Origin: Heterohyrax brucei
Lineage: Eukaryota; Chordata; Mammalia; Hyracoidea; Procaviidae
Length of the DNA: 64,000 bases
Direction: 5' to 3'
NCBI GenBank assembly: GCA_028571685.1
Contig: CM053148.1
Location: 91,782,001 to 91,846,000 of the forward strand
Made by a program: the position numbers and the translations under genes. Positions within the stretch are counted from its first letter, which is position 1, and every line of letters starts with the position of its first letter. Shown one piece after another: positions 11,069 through 23,035 of this stretch. The notes below the pieces were generated by a model. That model did not search any database, was not told the origin of the DNA, and worked only from the letters and a program-made list of their open reading frames with translations.

Positions 11069-12284
11069 TTCATTCTCATTTTTAGACGATTAACAATTGG
11101 ACTCACATTAAACTGGAACATAATACACTTGGATGTGCTGACACTATGCTTATGCTACTCTTTATAGCGAGGCCCTTAGTACTGGCCAGTACTGCCTTTA
11201 AGTTTGGAGACTGTATAATACACAAGAAAAAGCTTGGAAAGAAACATCCACTGGTCAGGACTGTCGGGAGTTTAAGAAGGATAGATGCATAGAAATTGAC
11301 AAGTGTTTGTACTCTTAACTTCTTTCTTTTATTTCCTTCTCCTAGATTTACTTTTGTGCTTTCTTCGTCTATTTGGAAGGAGAAGATGATACCCTTACTT
11401 CCTGGATCAAATTGTCACTACTTTGCCCTGAAAAATCACTTGGTTTAATCCCAAGAGGATAATGGGCTGTACATCACAATGAAATTTATTATTTTTAGGA
11501 GTGACATAACAAAATGCTTGTTGGAACAGAACAAAAGATATCTTACATGATAAGTTATACAAACAGTAATGTGGAAATGCATTTTAAGGAATTATCTCAT
11601 AAATGTATCATTGCAAACATAGAAGTAACAAATTCGGTTGTATGCACATCATCTCAGAGAGGGAATTTCTACGTGTCTTTAGTTTCATTGGAAAGGTATT
11701 AGTTATCTTGAGGCTAGAAGCAGATTTGTTAGTGGAAGATCCTTTATTTAAGTTGGCACTTTCTTTGGACTCAAAAAAGTAACCTTCAGGCAATAAACTT
11801 TAGACTTGGACCCTTGGTAAAAATTCAGTTGAAGCCCAAACATAATAAAAAAGGAAAAATCATGATGGAAAAAGTAATAGCCTTAGGCACTGTATCAGGG
11901 TCTCTAGAGACTTCATAGTACCTGTAAACACCTGAAAGTGCTATAGTTGACTTTGTGCCTGTGTTTGCTGACACTTGAAAATTGTCACCAATTGAACACT
12001 GAATAATAGCCAGGTGATTGTGCTTGTTCCTACCACAGAGGCTTTTTGTATTTTTTTTTTTTAAAGTAAGCTACTCTTTCTTCTTCCTTTGATAGACTCT
12101 TCAAGAGATGGGACACTTCTTCCTTCACTTTGCCCATATAAATCTTTGCTGATGTATTTTCACATAGACTGAACCCTAAGTCTGTAATCTAAGATAAAAA
12201 TAAAATGAAATCTTTGAAAATAATAAAATAAGATTTGTTCTTTGGTTTCCATTTAGTTTAATAAAGTACCAAAAGCATTCTGAT
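11069..12284. other. 1.2 kb, nothing recognised
   Basis: Ordinary AT-rich DNA. Open frames of 61-62 codons at 11.5-11.8 kb on opposite strands have no distinguishing features. Confidence 0.45.
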
Positions 12285-12405
12285 GCTGTCACAGGGTGAG
12301 GAGAGCAGATGGATTTGCACAGAAGAAGGCGCTTGAGGCTTTGTTGAGGCTTTGTATGGCAAATTGACTTGGATTGTAAACTTTCACTTAATCGCGATAA
12401 AAACA
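12285..12405 (+). mobile_element. L1 3' terminal fragment, sense
   Basis: It matches the L1 3' end seen at 16.6 kb: tgctgtcacagggtgagg, agcagatgga, gtaaactttcacttaatc, then gcgataaaaaca at the poly-A end. Only about 120 bases are present. Confidence 0.7.
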
Positions 12406-12995
12406 ATTTTAAAAAAAGTATTCTTAAAAGTGAGGTTTTAAGGTTTTAAGAATTTCTTCTTTACAGATGAAAGTGTTTATTGATAATGAAGTTTTATATA
12501 TTCATATCTTACTGTGGTTGTGCTTACACACTTGAGCTTTCATGTGAAAAGAAATGTTTTACTTCTGAAAGAATTAACTTCCATGAAATGGGTTATTCAT
12601 AAAGCCTCACCCCATCCTCACCCCCCCACTCTTCCTGATTTTTACAGTGCATCTCAGCACATTTTCTTTTATGAGAGAAGCACGTATTTACGTTTTGATT
12701 TGGAGAAAAGGAAAAAAAAAACTACTGTGTGTTTGAAACAGTTAGGGATATTGTTTACTTGCTAGGTCTGTATCGCTTGTCGGTTTATAGAAGACGTAAC
12801 TTAAATGTTACAGTTTTTACGATCTTTGATACTTGATGAGTTATAGATTTTAAAGAAATTTTAAAGAAAATATATTTACTTTCAAGTTACTTGCTATAGT
12901 CATTATTCCATAACTTTAGCAGAAGTATACATGGACATAATTAATATTTTTGCATATCTAAGGCGTAGATGGAATATATCTAATTTTTTTTTAAC
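12406..12995. other. No recognised feature
   Basis: AT-rich; no family match. Confidence 0.45.
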
Positions 12996-13178
12996 AAAAA
13001 GCTACCCAGTTGATTCCAACTCACAGTGACCCTACAGGACAGAGCAGAACTGCTTCATATAATTTCTAGGGTAGATTCAAGTTAGCAACCTTTGGGTTGA
13101 ATCTACGTGGTAGATTCAAGTTACCGACCTTTGGGTTAGAAGCTATAGCTCTTAACCACTAAGTTACCGGGGTTTCTT
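12996..13178 (-). mobile_element. tRNA-Asn-type SINE, antisense, with internal duplication
   Basis: A full antisense copy that carries a duplicated segment. The unit beginning gtagattcaagtta and ending acctttgggtt appears at 13071-13098 and again at 13110-13138, a 39-base period across the B-box region. The duplication is not found in the other copies here. Confidence 0.85.
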
Positions 13179-13964
13179 CACTTTTGCACTTAAAAATTTC
13201 CTGGAATTACTGTGATTGTGGGAGTTGCATGAGGGCTAAAATTTTTATTTCTAGCTTTCATGATTCCCATTGCTGGGAACACCAAGTGGTGAACTTCCAT
13301 TGTTGATAAAGCACTGTTTAGTGTGGAAACACTGTGAGGGTCCCAACACATTCTCATCGTGTGCCATTCAACTCTGCGTGCAAATCCCAGAGACTAGTAC
13401 CTAAGGGATGCTTATTCTCTATCGTTTGCTTTCCATCCTATTTCTGTCTGCAGTCCGTTTCTAGACAAGAGCTGGCAGATTTGTTTGAATCCTGCAGATC
13501 TGCTACCTTCTTTTTCTTACTTGTAAGACTTTTTGATGACTGTAATTTTATGAATTAAAACCTTCTAGTATTTTCAGAAAGTGTGTAACAGTGTCCCAAA
13601 TTCTTAGAGGTGTTGGGCATTTCAAGATGATATACAAGATCAGAGGTTTCTATGTCAATTTCAAACTCAGATTGCTGTGTGAAACTGGATGGACACTGGT
13701 AATAAAATCAGGTGCAACTTCAAGAAGAGACCCTGGACAGGAAGAAAACTGCATCTGCCAGGAGCTGCTCATGTGATGGAACATAGAAACACTCCTCCGT
13801 CAAGAACGTTGCATTTTACCATATCAAGCTGAAAATATCACCGTGATCTGCACAATTAAACATGTATTGAGAGAATTCTGGTTTCTTCCTTTTGTTTGTA
13901 TGTTTCTGCATTAGGAGACGGAGTCCACTAATAAATATATGAGATCTTTGTTTTGGAAAAAAAC
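13179..13964. other. No recognised feature
   Basis: Two open frames of 61 and 74 codons show no domain. No repeat family recognised. Confidence 0.4.
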
Positions 13965-14050
13965 GCACAGAGTAGAAGTGCCCCATAGTGTTTCCTAGGA
14001 GTAAGTGGTGGATTCAAACTGCTGGTCTTACATGTGATTGACTAAAAAAG
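13965..14050 (-). mobile_element. SINE fragment, antisense
   Basis: Central and B-box part only (cagagtagaagtgccccatag, ggtggattcaaactgctgg). Both ends are lost or degraded. Confidence 0.7.
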
Positions 14051-14105
14051 CCCTTAAGTAAAGCAGTTTACTCTCCATAAAGTGGATGGTGGCCTTATCA
14101 AATAA

Positions 14106-14267
14106 GGGAAACCCTGGTGGAATAGCAGTTAAATGCTTGTCTTCTAAGCAAAGAGTCAGCAATTCAAATTCATGAGGTAATCTTTGGAAATTCTATGGGA
14201 CAATTTTGCTCTGTCTTATAGTGGAGTTGGCACTGATTTGAAAGCATCGGGTTTGGCTTGGTTTTTT
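14106..14267 (+). mobile_element. tRNA-Asn-type SINE, sense
   Basis: Head gggaaaccctggtggaatagcagtt through to the T/G tail gggtttggcttggttttt. The distal stem is eroded (gttggcactgatttg). Confidence 0.87.
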
Positions 14268-14358
14268 GTCAAATAAACTGAAAGCCTGAAGAGCAAAGGG
14301 GACGCTTTCCCTGGACAGGAATAAGCTGCCTCGGACTGTATTGTCAGAACTGTTCTGC

Positions 14359-14527
14359 TCTTGGAAACCTTGGTGGTGTAGTGGTTAAGAACGATGGCTG
14401 CTGCTCTCCTAGAAATCAACAGTTCACATCTGCCAGGCACTCCTTGAAAACTATGGGGCAATTCTACTCTGCTCTATAGGGTTGCTTTGAGGGGGAATCA
14501 AGTTGATGGCCATGATTTTGGTTTTTA
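14359..14527 (+). mobile_element. tRNA-Asn-type SINE, sense
   Basis: The A box is intact (ggtggtgtagtggttaag). About 8 extra bases lie around the anticodon-derived region (ctgctctcctagaaatcaac). Confidence 0.9.
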
Positions 14528-15527
14528 GGCTTTGAGCCCACTCTATTCTTCCTGTTATGTGTTCCACAGATTTTGGAACACAGAGCAGCAGAAATCTCTA
14601 GCCTTTCACCTGACATACAAGTTTTAAACTTGCTGTCAGCCACAGTTTAGTGATCCAGTTCCTCCATATCAACCTCATGATCTCCACAGGTAGAAAAATG
14701 ATAGACTGTTGGTAGATATCTTATTGGTTCTTTTGCTCAAGAGAGCCCCTACTGTTATCTATAAAATACAATAAAAATACATTATTGTAACAATTGATTG
14801 ATATTGCTATAACTTACTAAATATGATACCCATTACACACTTTTCTGAGCAAAAATATTGACATGTGGACTTAACTTTTGAACATTTGGGCGAAAACTTT
14901 TTTCTTGGATCATTTCAGTCTCCTCAAAACATCTCACTGAAATTTAACTTCTACTGAATTAAAAGAAGAGTATGTGTATGTCATATTATTCAGGTAATGT
15001 GGTTCCAAGATGAGCTAGATTGGGGCCAATTAGAAGATAATGAAATTCTACTCCAAAAAGTTAAAGCTCCAAATTATAGACTAAGAAATGAAGACAGATT
15101 TCTTTTCTTTCACTAGGGAAGATGCATGACCAGATCTGTACATAGATATGTAAATGTGGAGATAATTTGCATAAAATTACAACCCATACTCAAACTGTGC
15201 TACTGCAATAAAAGTATAGTCCAAAACAGTGATGTTTAAAATGCAAAAAATAAACTCCTCCCCTCTTCTAAATGATGCAGTGGCTATTGTCTGATGTATC
15301 ACAGAGCTTGTCCTTGTTTGAAGTAAAAGGAGAATGTTAAAATCATCTTTGTGCCAACGTGAACTACATGCCAGATTTGTATACAAATAATAGTGAAGTA
15401 TGCCAGAAATCAAGCAAACGAAAATTAATATATACACAACACTATGTGACAGGCTACGTACTTTTCATTTATAGTTTCTTTTGGTTTTCCAAAAAAAAGC
15501 TTTGAGTGATGGTTTTTACTCCCTGAA
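14528..15527. other. 1 kb, nothing recognised
   Basis: No repeat family or gene signal recognised. An 86-codon minus-strand open frame at 15177-15437 has no recognisable motif. Confidence 0.45.
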
Positions 15528-15692
15528 AACCAAAAACCTGCAGCCATTGCTGCTGAGTCAATTACAACTCATAGTGACACTACAGGACAGGGTAGAACTG
15601 CCCCATAGGCTTCCAAAAACTCCCTGGTAGATTCAAACTGCAGATATTTGGTTAGCAGCCATAGCAGTTAATCACTGTGCCCAAGGCCTTCT
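15528..15692 (-). mobile_element. tRNA-Asn-type SINE, antisense
   Basis: A complete antisense copy (accaaaaacctgcagcc ... gttagcagccatagcagtt). The terminal head motif is degraded to cactgtgcccaagg. Confidence 0.88.
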
Positions 15693-16007
15693 ACTATTGC
15701 CCGGAAATTTAAAAGTATTAAGAAGAGAAAAGTCAAGTCAAGTCAAATCAGGTATGCTTAGATATGCGTCACTGTGCGGAAGGGACATGGCCCTACCTGC
15801 TTCCAAGGCAGTGTCACTCTGTGTTAAACTACCTTGTCATTCTCCAAGATTTTAAATGACTCAAAGCTAAACCTATTCCTTTCAAGTCGACTCCTGAAAA
15901 GTTGATTTTGGTAATTGGTGTCTTGTTCTTTTGTGAACAAGAAGGATTTCAAAGAGACTTATTTACAGTTCTTATCAACATAACCAACACTTCAAATGGT
16001 ATATTTT
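15693..16007. other. No recognised feature
   Basis: Contains a short run of aagtcaagtcaagtcaa near 15730; otherwise plain. Confidence 0.4.
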
Positions 16008-16118
16008 TTGCTGCAGTTTGAATCTACCAGCTACTCATTGGAAACCTTCCAGGGCAGTTCTACTGTGTCTCACAAGATTGCTGTCAGTGGGAACCTACTC
16101 GACAGCAATGGGTGTGTT
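16008..16118 (+). mobile_element. SINE, 5'-truncated, sense
   Basis: It starts in the B-box (cagtttgaatctaccag) and runs through the tail (acctactcgacagcaatggg). The A-box half is missing. The first third of a 124-codon open frame at 15996-16370 is this SINE, so that frame is not a gene. Confidence 0.82.
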
Positions 16119-16378
16119 TTACACAATTTACCTATTAGCTTAAAAGTAGTTTTCAAACTGAGTATTTTCAAAATTAATTTTAAGATAAATACTCCAATTT
16201 GTAAATTTTGTACCAACTTTACTTCCACTTTAAACACTATTTTGATTGCTCAAAAGGGCTTGACAAGAGCATTTACAATACACAAATGTCCCAAAAGGGG
16301 AGAAAAGAAAAGATCAAAGAGTTCTATGGCAAAATGTGATGAAAATTTGCTGTTACAAATTTTCCCCTAACCATAGAT

Positions 16379-16686
16379 CATTACTGAGGTCAAGTCTTCG
16401 GACATGAATGAATTGGGCTGAGAGACACAGAGTGATCATATCTTGTGTGTATTTTATGGCCCTGTGTATCTATAGAATGTCATCCTACTAGCCTCTTACT
16501 AGAGGTGAGTGGAGAGGGTGGAGATGAGGGGGCAGGAGATCACTAAAGAGGTTATGACATGACACATATGCAATAGAAAGGACATGTGTGCTGTCACTGG
16601 GCAAGGAGAGCAGAGGGAACTGCACGCAATTGTGCCTGCAAATTTGAATTATGTTGCAGACTTTAACTCAATCACAATTTAAAGAA
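16379..16686 (+). mobile_element. L1 3' end, sense
   Basis: A sense L1 3' UTR: tcatatcttgtgtgtattttatgg, catcctactagcctcttac, gtgctgtcactgggcaagg, then actttaactcaatcac and an A-rich end (aatttaaagaaagg). About 300 bases, 5'-truncated. Confidence 0.85.
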
Positions 16687-16822
16687 AGGTAAATTTTAAC
16701 ACTTTTATTTGCTAACATTATATTGAAATCATTTTTATCACAAAAAGAAAAAAAGCAAAGCAAGCAATTTCTGCCTTTTCCTATTTTTCCCCCTCTGTTC
16801 GGTTTTATTCACAAAGCAAAAA

Positions 16823-16974
16823 AAGCTATTGCCGTTGATTCAGACTCATAGCTACCCTATAGGTCAGAGTAGAACTGTTCTACATTATTTCCCAGTAGTG
16901 CCTTGAGGATTTGAACTGCTGACCTTTTGGTTAGCAACCATAACAGTTAACCACTAAGCCACCAGGGTTGTCCT
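16823..16974 (-). mobile_element. tRNA-Asn-type SINE, antisense
   Basis: A complete copy (gctattgccgttgattcagactc ... cactaagccaccagggttg). Confidence 0.9.
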
Positions 16975-17836
16975 TGAGGCTTTTTGGGATGTGGTTGTGT
17001 ATTCAGTCAGTTTAGTCTAGTGTGCATTCTTCTGTTTGACTTTCAAAGTGTTTTCACACTAAAATACTCTCTGTTTTTCAGAGTTCCAAAAGAGGAGATG
17101 AATAGGACAAAGAGTTTTCAAGTTACATGTTGCGGAAGTTTGGACCTTATCTGTTTTTTGCTTCTCTCATAATTTGCATCTCATCCCAAATAGGTCAACA
17201 CCAAGAACTTGTGAATATTTTTGCAGGAAATTAATCTGAAGGTGTATTTCTTGGTGCTTGTATATAGACAAGAACAACAAAGACTACGATTTATCCATAG
17301 ATTTCCCATAGATCTTGCATTGTCACAGTGGGGAGAAAGAACCAAACACGTGAGGAGGTGAATTGGATGGGAAAACTTGGGGTGAACAGCAAGAAAATTA
17401 ATTTAGAGCAGAAAAGGAGACCTCTAAATCAATAGGAAGCCAGTGGATGATTTTAAGCAGTCTCCTGCTTAATTCCACGTTTATATATGATATGATTTGT
17501 TCTACACTTGAAAGTGAGTACTCTGCTGTACTTGGACAAATGATTTCTTCAGTAGTTCTTTCACGACACTGCTGGCTTAGACTAGCATGGTGAAAGTAAA
17601 TTACAAATATGTTTTGGGTACGGAAATGGTCAGAATAGACAATGTGCCAGTTGTTGGGATGATGGCAGGAATGAAAGAAAGATTTATTCTGAGTATTTTT
17701 TCTGCATATTTCTCCTTCCCAACTTCTGACTACTCTTGTATAGTAGTAAACTTTAAATTTGTATAACCAGAGAAGAAACTGGTTTATTGAAAAAAATAGT
17801 TTTCTTTTTTGTCTGTGTCAATTTTTTGGTGGTGTT
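16975..17836. other. No recognised feature
   Basis: Plain sequence; no coding or repeat signal recognised. Confidence 0.45.
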
Positions 17837-17902
17837 AGGGGCTATCAAGCTGATTCTGACTCAGAGTGACCATATGTGACAGAAGAGAACTCACTTACAG
17901 CA
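17837..17902 (-). mobile_element. SINE tail fragment, antisense
   Basis: Only the tail stem and start of the middle block (ggctatcaagctgattctgactc, agagtgaccatatgtgacag) are recognisable. Confidence 0.6.
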
Positions 17903-19735
17903 TTTTTTTTAGCTGTAAGCATTAACAAAGCAGATGGCCTACTCTTTCACCTGCATGTAGAACTAAGGATGTTAATAAATATGCAAAGTGAAAATTCACA
18001 ATGTTCTTAAATATCTAAGTGTGGAATTCAGGGTAGAGGATATTGTTGTAAACTAGTCAGTTTCCTAAACTAACAGATTTTATGTTTCAGCATATTGTCT
18101 CTCCACTATCGTATTTAATTTTTAAATATTTTTTCTATCATGGAGGTTTACTTTATGTACACAAATTTGTAATTCATTTGACTAAACAAATTTATATTGT
18201 TTATGAATCTTACAATTTGGCTTGACATGTTGAATGACTGCATCTGGTAAATACTTCTGCTCAGTTTTATCTCATATTTTTAGAGATGTATTTTAAGTCT
18301 AACTCTAAACTGATGCAAAATAATATAAATTAAAAAGTCAGAATATATACATTCAAATAATTATTAAGTAAGTAGCTTTTCAATGTTATACTTCTAATGA
18401 TGCAGACACTAGTCAAATCACTTTTAGAAATTTTAGTTCGAAGTATTTTTCTAACCAGTTTTCTTTGAGCTGAAGAAAACAGTTTTAGTAATTTAAATAA
18501 TTGCTTCCCAATCTTTTAGGTCAAGGAACTTTTAAATTCTTAAGCATGATTGGCAACTTCATATAACTTGTTATGTACAATGTATCTATGACTATTTACT
18601 ATGTTAGTAATTAAATTAATTATGGAAAACATTAGTTTAGCAAAACAGCAATACATTTGTGACATGTTGACATTAATAATGTATGTATATAAAAATAAGT
18701 ATCATTCCAAAATAAAAATTAGTGAGAACAGTGTCATTGTTCTCCATTATCATGATTTCTCCCTTAATAAAACACATCGGAATTCTATTTTTAAATATCC
18801 TCTTCATTAATCTGTTGTGATGTCACAGTGAAGTATGCTTCTGAGAAATCCCTCTTGGTATAATTATGCCTATAATTTTGCACTTGGAGGTGCCTAGAGG
18901 TCCCTAGGCTACACCAGAAATTGCTAATTATAGTAATACATGATTCTCTTACTATACCCATTCTTCTCACCTTTCATTTTTTTGTACTGGTTTGTTTTGT
19001 GCTTACCTCACTTTGTCTCTGAAGTCTTGTGCATGCTTGATTAGATTCCACTGCCATTGAGCCAACAGTCTAAAGAAACTTTCAAGAACCGTAACAGAAC
19101 AGAATCGAAATTTGAGATTCATCACATGTGACTGTTGGATGAAAAGAGGTGCTTTGGACCAGCTAAGATTTACGCTACAGAGAATACACCACATTTAGAA
19201 AGGATGCTGACTGGGAGAGAGTCGGAATTCTGAATTCTAGACCACATATTACCAAAGAGTGTGAGATGCCCTCACAGTTAATTAAATCAGTATTTATTGT
19301 TATAACTTTTAGTAAGGACAGACAGATGACTTTATGACAGCTTCCACAGGTGCTAAGCAATTGATATGTTGTAGTAATTACTCTATATCCATCTCTAACT
19401 CATGCTGTATCTTTCATTACTAATTTTCATGGCTTATAAAAAAGATGAAAGTGAATGAATTTGAGCTACAACAGTAGAAAAATATTGTATAGAAAATTGC
19501 TTTAAAAATGCTATGTCCTTAAGGCTACTCAGAAGTTAAGACATTCAAGTATAATTAGCTCTGCTAAATATATATATATATGCATATCTTTTTTCCTTGA
19601 AATTGTACATTTGCTTCCATATAGTTGTTGTATTAGTGAGCATGTCAAACATATTGGGAATTTTCTGTTTGTTTATGCACAGCTTAATCTGCAAAAAATA
19701 CTAGATGAACATAGAAAATTGAACCAGAATGCTGT
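17903..19735. other. 1.8 kb AT-rich stretch without recognised repeats
   Basis: One of the longest stretches here with no young repeat. It is AT-rich, with no long open frame and no RNA-like structure seen. A conservation comparison is the only way to tell whether it holds a regulatory element. Confidence 0.5.
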
Positions 19736-20345
19736 GTACAAATATATATGTTTGTTGTTGTTGCCAGGTGCCATTGAGTTGGTTCCAACTCATAGCTACA
19801 CTATACACAATAGAATGCAACACTGGCTGGTCCTGCACCATTCCCACAATAATTTTTGTGCTTAAGCCCATTGCTGTAGCCACTGTATCAATCCATCTTA
19901 AGAGTCTTCCTCTTTTTCCCTGACCCTTCACTCTACCAAGTACGACATCCTTCTCCAGGGACTGATACCTCCTGACAGCATGTCCAAAGTATATGAGATG
20001 CAATCTAGCTATCTTTCCTTCCAAAGAGCACTCTGGTTGTACTTCTTCCAGAAGAGGTCTATTTCTACTTTTGGCAGTGTATAACACACTTAAAATTCTT
20101 CTCCAACACCACAATTCAAAGGAATCGATTCTTCTTCTGTCTTCCTTATTCATCGGCCAGTTTTCACATGCATGTGATGCAACTGAAATGATCATGGCTT
20201 GGGTCAGGCGCACTTTAGTCTTCAAGGTGACAGCTTTACTTTCCAACACTTTAAAGAGGTTCTCTAAAGCAGAGTTTCCTAGTGCAGGACATCTTTTGAT
20301 TTCTTGACTGCTGTTTCCATAGGCATTGATTGTGGAACCAAACAA
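19701..20345 (-). pseudogene. RTE ORF remnant, C-terminal 214 codons
   Basis: This open frame covers the part of the RTE polyprotein after the reverse transcriptase. Recognisable pieces include KTKVRLTQAMIISVASHACE, FELWCWRRILSV, and the basic stretch GKRGRLLRWIDTV, all typical of the RTE C-terminal domain. The last codons run out of the element into flanking DNA. It is a surviving fragment, not a gene: upstream reverse-transcriptase blocks lie in other frames. Confidence 0.85.
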
Positions 20346-21244
20346 AATAAAATCCTTGACAAACTCAATCCTGTCTCCATTTATCAGATTTGTTGCTTAC
20401 TGGTTCAGTTGTGAGGATTTCTGTTTCTTTGATGTTGAGGTGCAATCCATACTGAAGACTGAAGTCTCTGATTTGCAGCAGTAGGTGTTTCAAATCCTCT
20501 TCACTTCCAGCAAGCAGGGTTGTGTCATCTGCATGATATGTCATCTACATAATGTTGATGAATCTTCCTCCCATCCTGATACCTCATTCTTCTTCATGTA
20601 ATCCAGCTTCTCAAACTATCTTCTTGACACAGAGACTTGAAAAGGTATGGTGAAAGCATACAAACCCTGATACAGACCTTTCCTGACTGTAAACCATGCA
20701 GTGACCCCTTGTTCTGTTTGCACGGTGGCTTCTTGATCTGTGCATAGATTCTTTAGGAAAACAGTTAAGTGTTCTGGAATTCCCATTTTCTGCAATGTTA
20801 TCCATAGTTTGTTATGATCCACACCACACTGCCAAATGCCTTTGCATATTCAATGAAACACAGGTAAACATCTTTCTGTTATTCCCTGCATTCAGCCAAG
20901 ATCCATCTGGTATCAACAATGACATACCTGGTCCCATGTCTTCTTCTGAAGCTGTTTTGATTTCTGAAAGTTTCCTGTCAATATACTGTTGCAGTCACTT
21001 TTGGATGATCTTGAGCAAAATTTTACTTTCATGTGATATTAATGATATTGTTTGATAATTTCTGCATTCGTTTGGATCACCTTTCTCAGAAATATGCATA
21101 AACATGGATCCCTTCCAGTCAGTAGGCCAGGTAGCTGTCCTACAAATTTTGGGGGCTAGACAAATGAGCACCTCCAGTGCTGAATCTGTTTGTTGAAACA
21201 TCTCAATTGATATTCCATCAGTTCCTGGAGGCTTGTTTATTGTA
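19736..21244 (-). mobile_element. RTE LINE, 3' segment (reverse transcriptase to 3' end)
   Basis: Antisense RTE/BovB-type LINE. The 3' end is at the left: the tail repeat appears as ttgttgttgttgcc at 19752-19764. Going right on the minus strand come the C-terminal region and then the reverse transcriptase, which starts near 21240. The active-site box A-D-D is readable at 20524-20535, with the preceding tyrosine changed to histidine. Several frameshifts and stops break the frame. It pairs with the inverted 5' segment on its right. Confidence 0.92.
20611..21201 (-). pseudogene. RTE reverse transcriptase remnant
   Basis: The reverse transcriptase is spread over several frames. Near 21000-21240, minus-strand residues KPPGTDGISIEMFQ and WPTDWKGSMFMHISEKGD mark its N-terminal part. 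At 20616-20822, DHNKLWITLQKMGIPEHLT and KGLYQGL mark the middle. The blocks are in the right order but separated by frameshifts, so no functional enzyme is encoded. Confidence 0.85.
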
Positions 21245-22862
21245 CTATGGTGGCTTGTGATTTGCTGTGATGCTGGAAGCTATGCTACAGGTGTTCAGAT
21301 ACTAGCAGGGTCACCTATGGCGTGCAGGTTTCACTGAGCTTCTGTACTAAGACAGACTAGGAAGACGGGCCAGGCAACCTACTTCTCAAAAGGATTAGCC
21401 GGTGAAAACCTTATGAATAACAGAAGAACACTGTCAGATATACTGCCAGAAAATGAGTCCCTGCGGTTGGAAGGCACTCCAAAGATGACCGGGGAATAGC
21501 TGCTTTTTCAAAGTAGAGTCAACCTTAATGATGTGGATGGAGTAAATCCTTTGAGATCTTCGTTTGCTGATTTGGCATGACTCAACTAAGAAAAACAGCT
21601 GTGAGCATCCATTAATAATCAGAACATGGAATGTACAAAGTATGAATCTAGGAAAATTGAAAGGCATCAGAAATCAAACGAAATACATCATTTTCGATGG
21701 CGTTACAATTCATCATGGGAAAAAGACATTTCAAGATCCGTCCTGAAGAACATTGTTGTCAGTGACAGGATACTATTTATAGACTACAAGGAAGGTCAGT
21801 GTCTATTGTTCAAATTTACATACACATCAACCACTGAAGCCAAAGATGAAGAAATTGACTATTTTTATCAGCTTCTGCAGTCTGAAATTTATTAGACAGG
21901 CAATCAGGATGCATTGATAATTACCGGTGACTGGAACGCAAAAGCTGGAAAAAAAGAGGATGGGTAGGTAGTTGGAAAATACAGCCTCAGTGACAGAAAT
22001 GATGCTGGAGATTGCACAAAAAAAATTTGTAAGACCAGTGCAGTGACTCCTTCATTGAAAATACCTTTTAAACAACATAAAGGGTGACTATACACATGGA
22101 CCTCATTAGATAGAATATACAGGAATCAAAGTGACTACATCTGCAAATTGGTTAATATTAGCACTCAGAACAAGACCAGGTGCTGACTGCAGCACAGATC
22201 ATCAATTGCTTATATGCAAGTTTAAACTGAAACTGAAGAAAATTAGAACAAGTCTGTGACAGCCAAAGTACAATCTTGAGTATATCTCACCTGAGTATAG
22301 AGACCATCTCAAGAACAGATTTTTTGACGAGCTGAGCACTAAAGACTGAAGACCAGATGAGTTATGGAATGATATCAAAGGCATCATCTGTGAAAAAAGC
22401 AAGCGGTGGTTACAAAGATGGGAGAGAAAGAAAAGACCAAACTGGATGTCAGAAGAGACTTTGAAACTTGCTCTTGAACACTGAGTAGGTAAAACTGAAT
22501 GAAGGAATGACAAAATAAAAGAATTGAATAGAAAATTTCAAAGAGCATCTCAAGAAGACAAAGTAAAATATTATAGTGATGTGTGCAAAGAGCTGGAAAG
22601 AGAAAAACCAAAGGCCAGGAACATATTCTGCACTTCTCAAACTGAAAGAAATGAAAGAAGAATTCAAGCCTTGAGTTTCAATAGTGAAGGATTCTACAGG
22701 GAAAATATTAAACAACTCAGGAAACATCGAAAAAAGATGGAAGGAATACACAGAGTCTCTATACCAGAAAGAACTGGTCGACCTTCAACTATTTCAAGAG
22801 GTAACATATGATCAGGAACAGATGGTACTGGAGGAAGAGTCGAAGCTGCATTGAAGGCACTG
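21245..22862 (+). mobile_element. RTE LINE, inverted 5' segment (leader and endonuclease)
   Basis: Sense on the plus strand, opposite to the 3' segment on the left. It opens with the RTE 5' leader (gtggcttgtgatttgctgtg, gactaggaagacgggccagg, ccggtgaaaaccttatg), then the apurinic-type endonuclease starting near 21600 (IRTWNVQSMNLGKLKG). It ends at 22862 just before the reverse transcriptase (GGRVEAALKAL spread over frames). Internal gaps relative to a full RTE are visible, for example near 21690-21720. Confidence 0.88.
22524..22811 (+). pseudogene. RTE linker ORF remnant
   Basis: A 95-codon frame between endonuclease and reverse transcriptase: NRKFQRASQEDKVKYYSDVC, then FYRENIKQLRKHRKKMEGI. 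This is the charged linker of the RTE polyprotein, and the frame is closed by a stop before the segment end. Confidence 0.8.
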
Positions 22863-23035
22863 TGAGATATACACATATAAGTACATGTATATATATGGAT
22901 ATATAGACACACATATACAGACACATTACTCAGACATCTACTAGCTACATATGTTAGCTTACAGAGTTGTATCTCTCAGTTCTTTACATCTGTGTATACA
23001 TACACATACACAGACACAAAGAATATATATAAACC
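22863..23035. repeat. TA/CA-rich simple repeat
   Basis: Interrupted runs of atacacata, tatatata and cacatacaca units. The stretch gtacatgtatatatatg (22881-22897) resembles the sequence just left of the RTE (gtacaaatatatatg, 19736-19750) and may be its target-site duplication. Confidence 0.7.

Noticed and set aside
15996-16370. 124-codon plus-strand open frame as a possible gene
   Set aside because: Its first third is a 5'-truncated SINE and the rest has no domain, splice context or codon bias.
19701-20345. 214-codon frame as a domesticated transposon gene
   Set aside because: It lacks a start linked to the reverse transcriptase, runs past the element end into flanking DNA, and the rest of the element is broken. 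It looks like chance survival.
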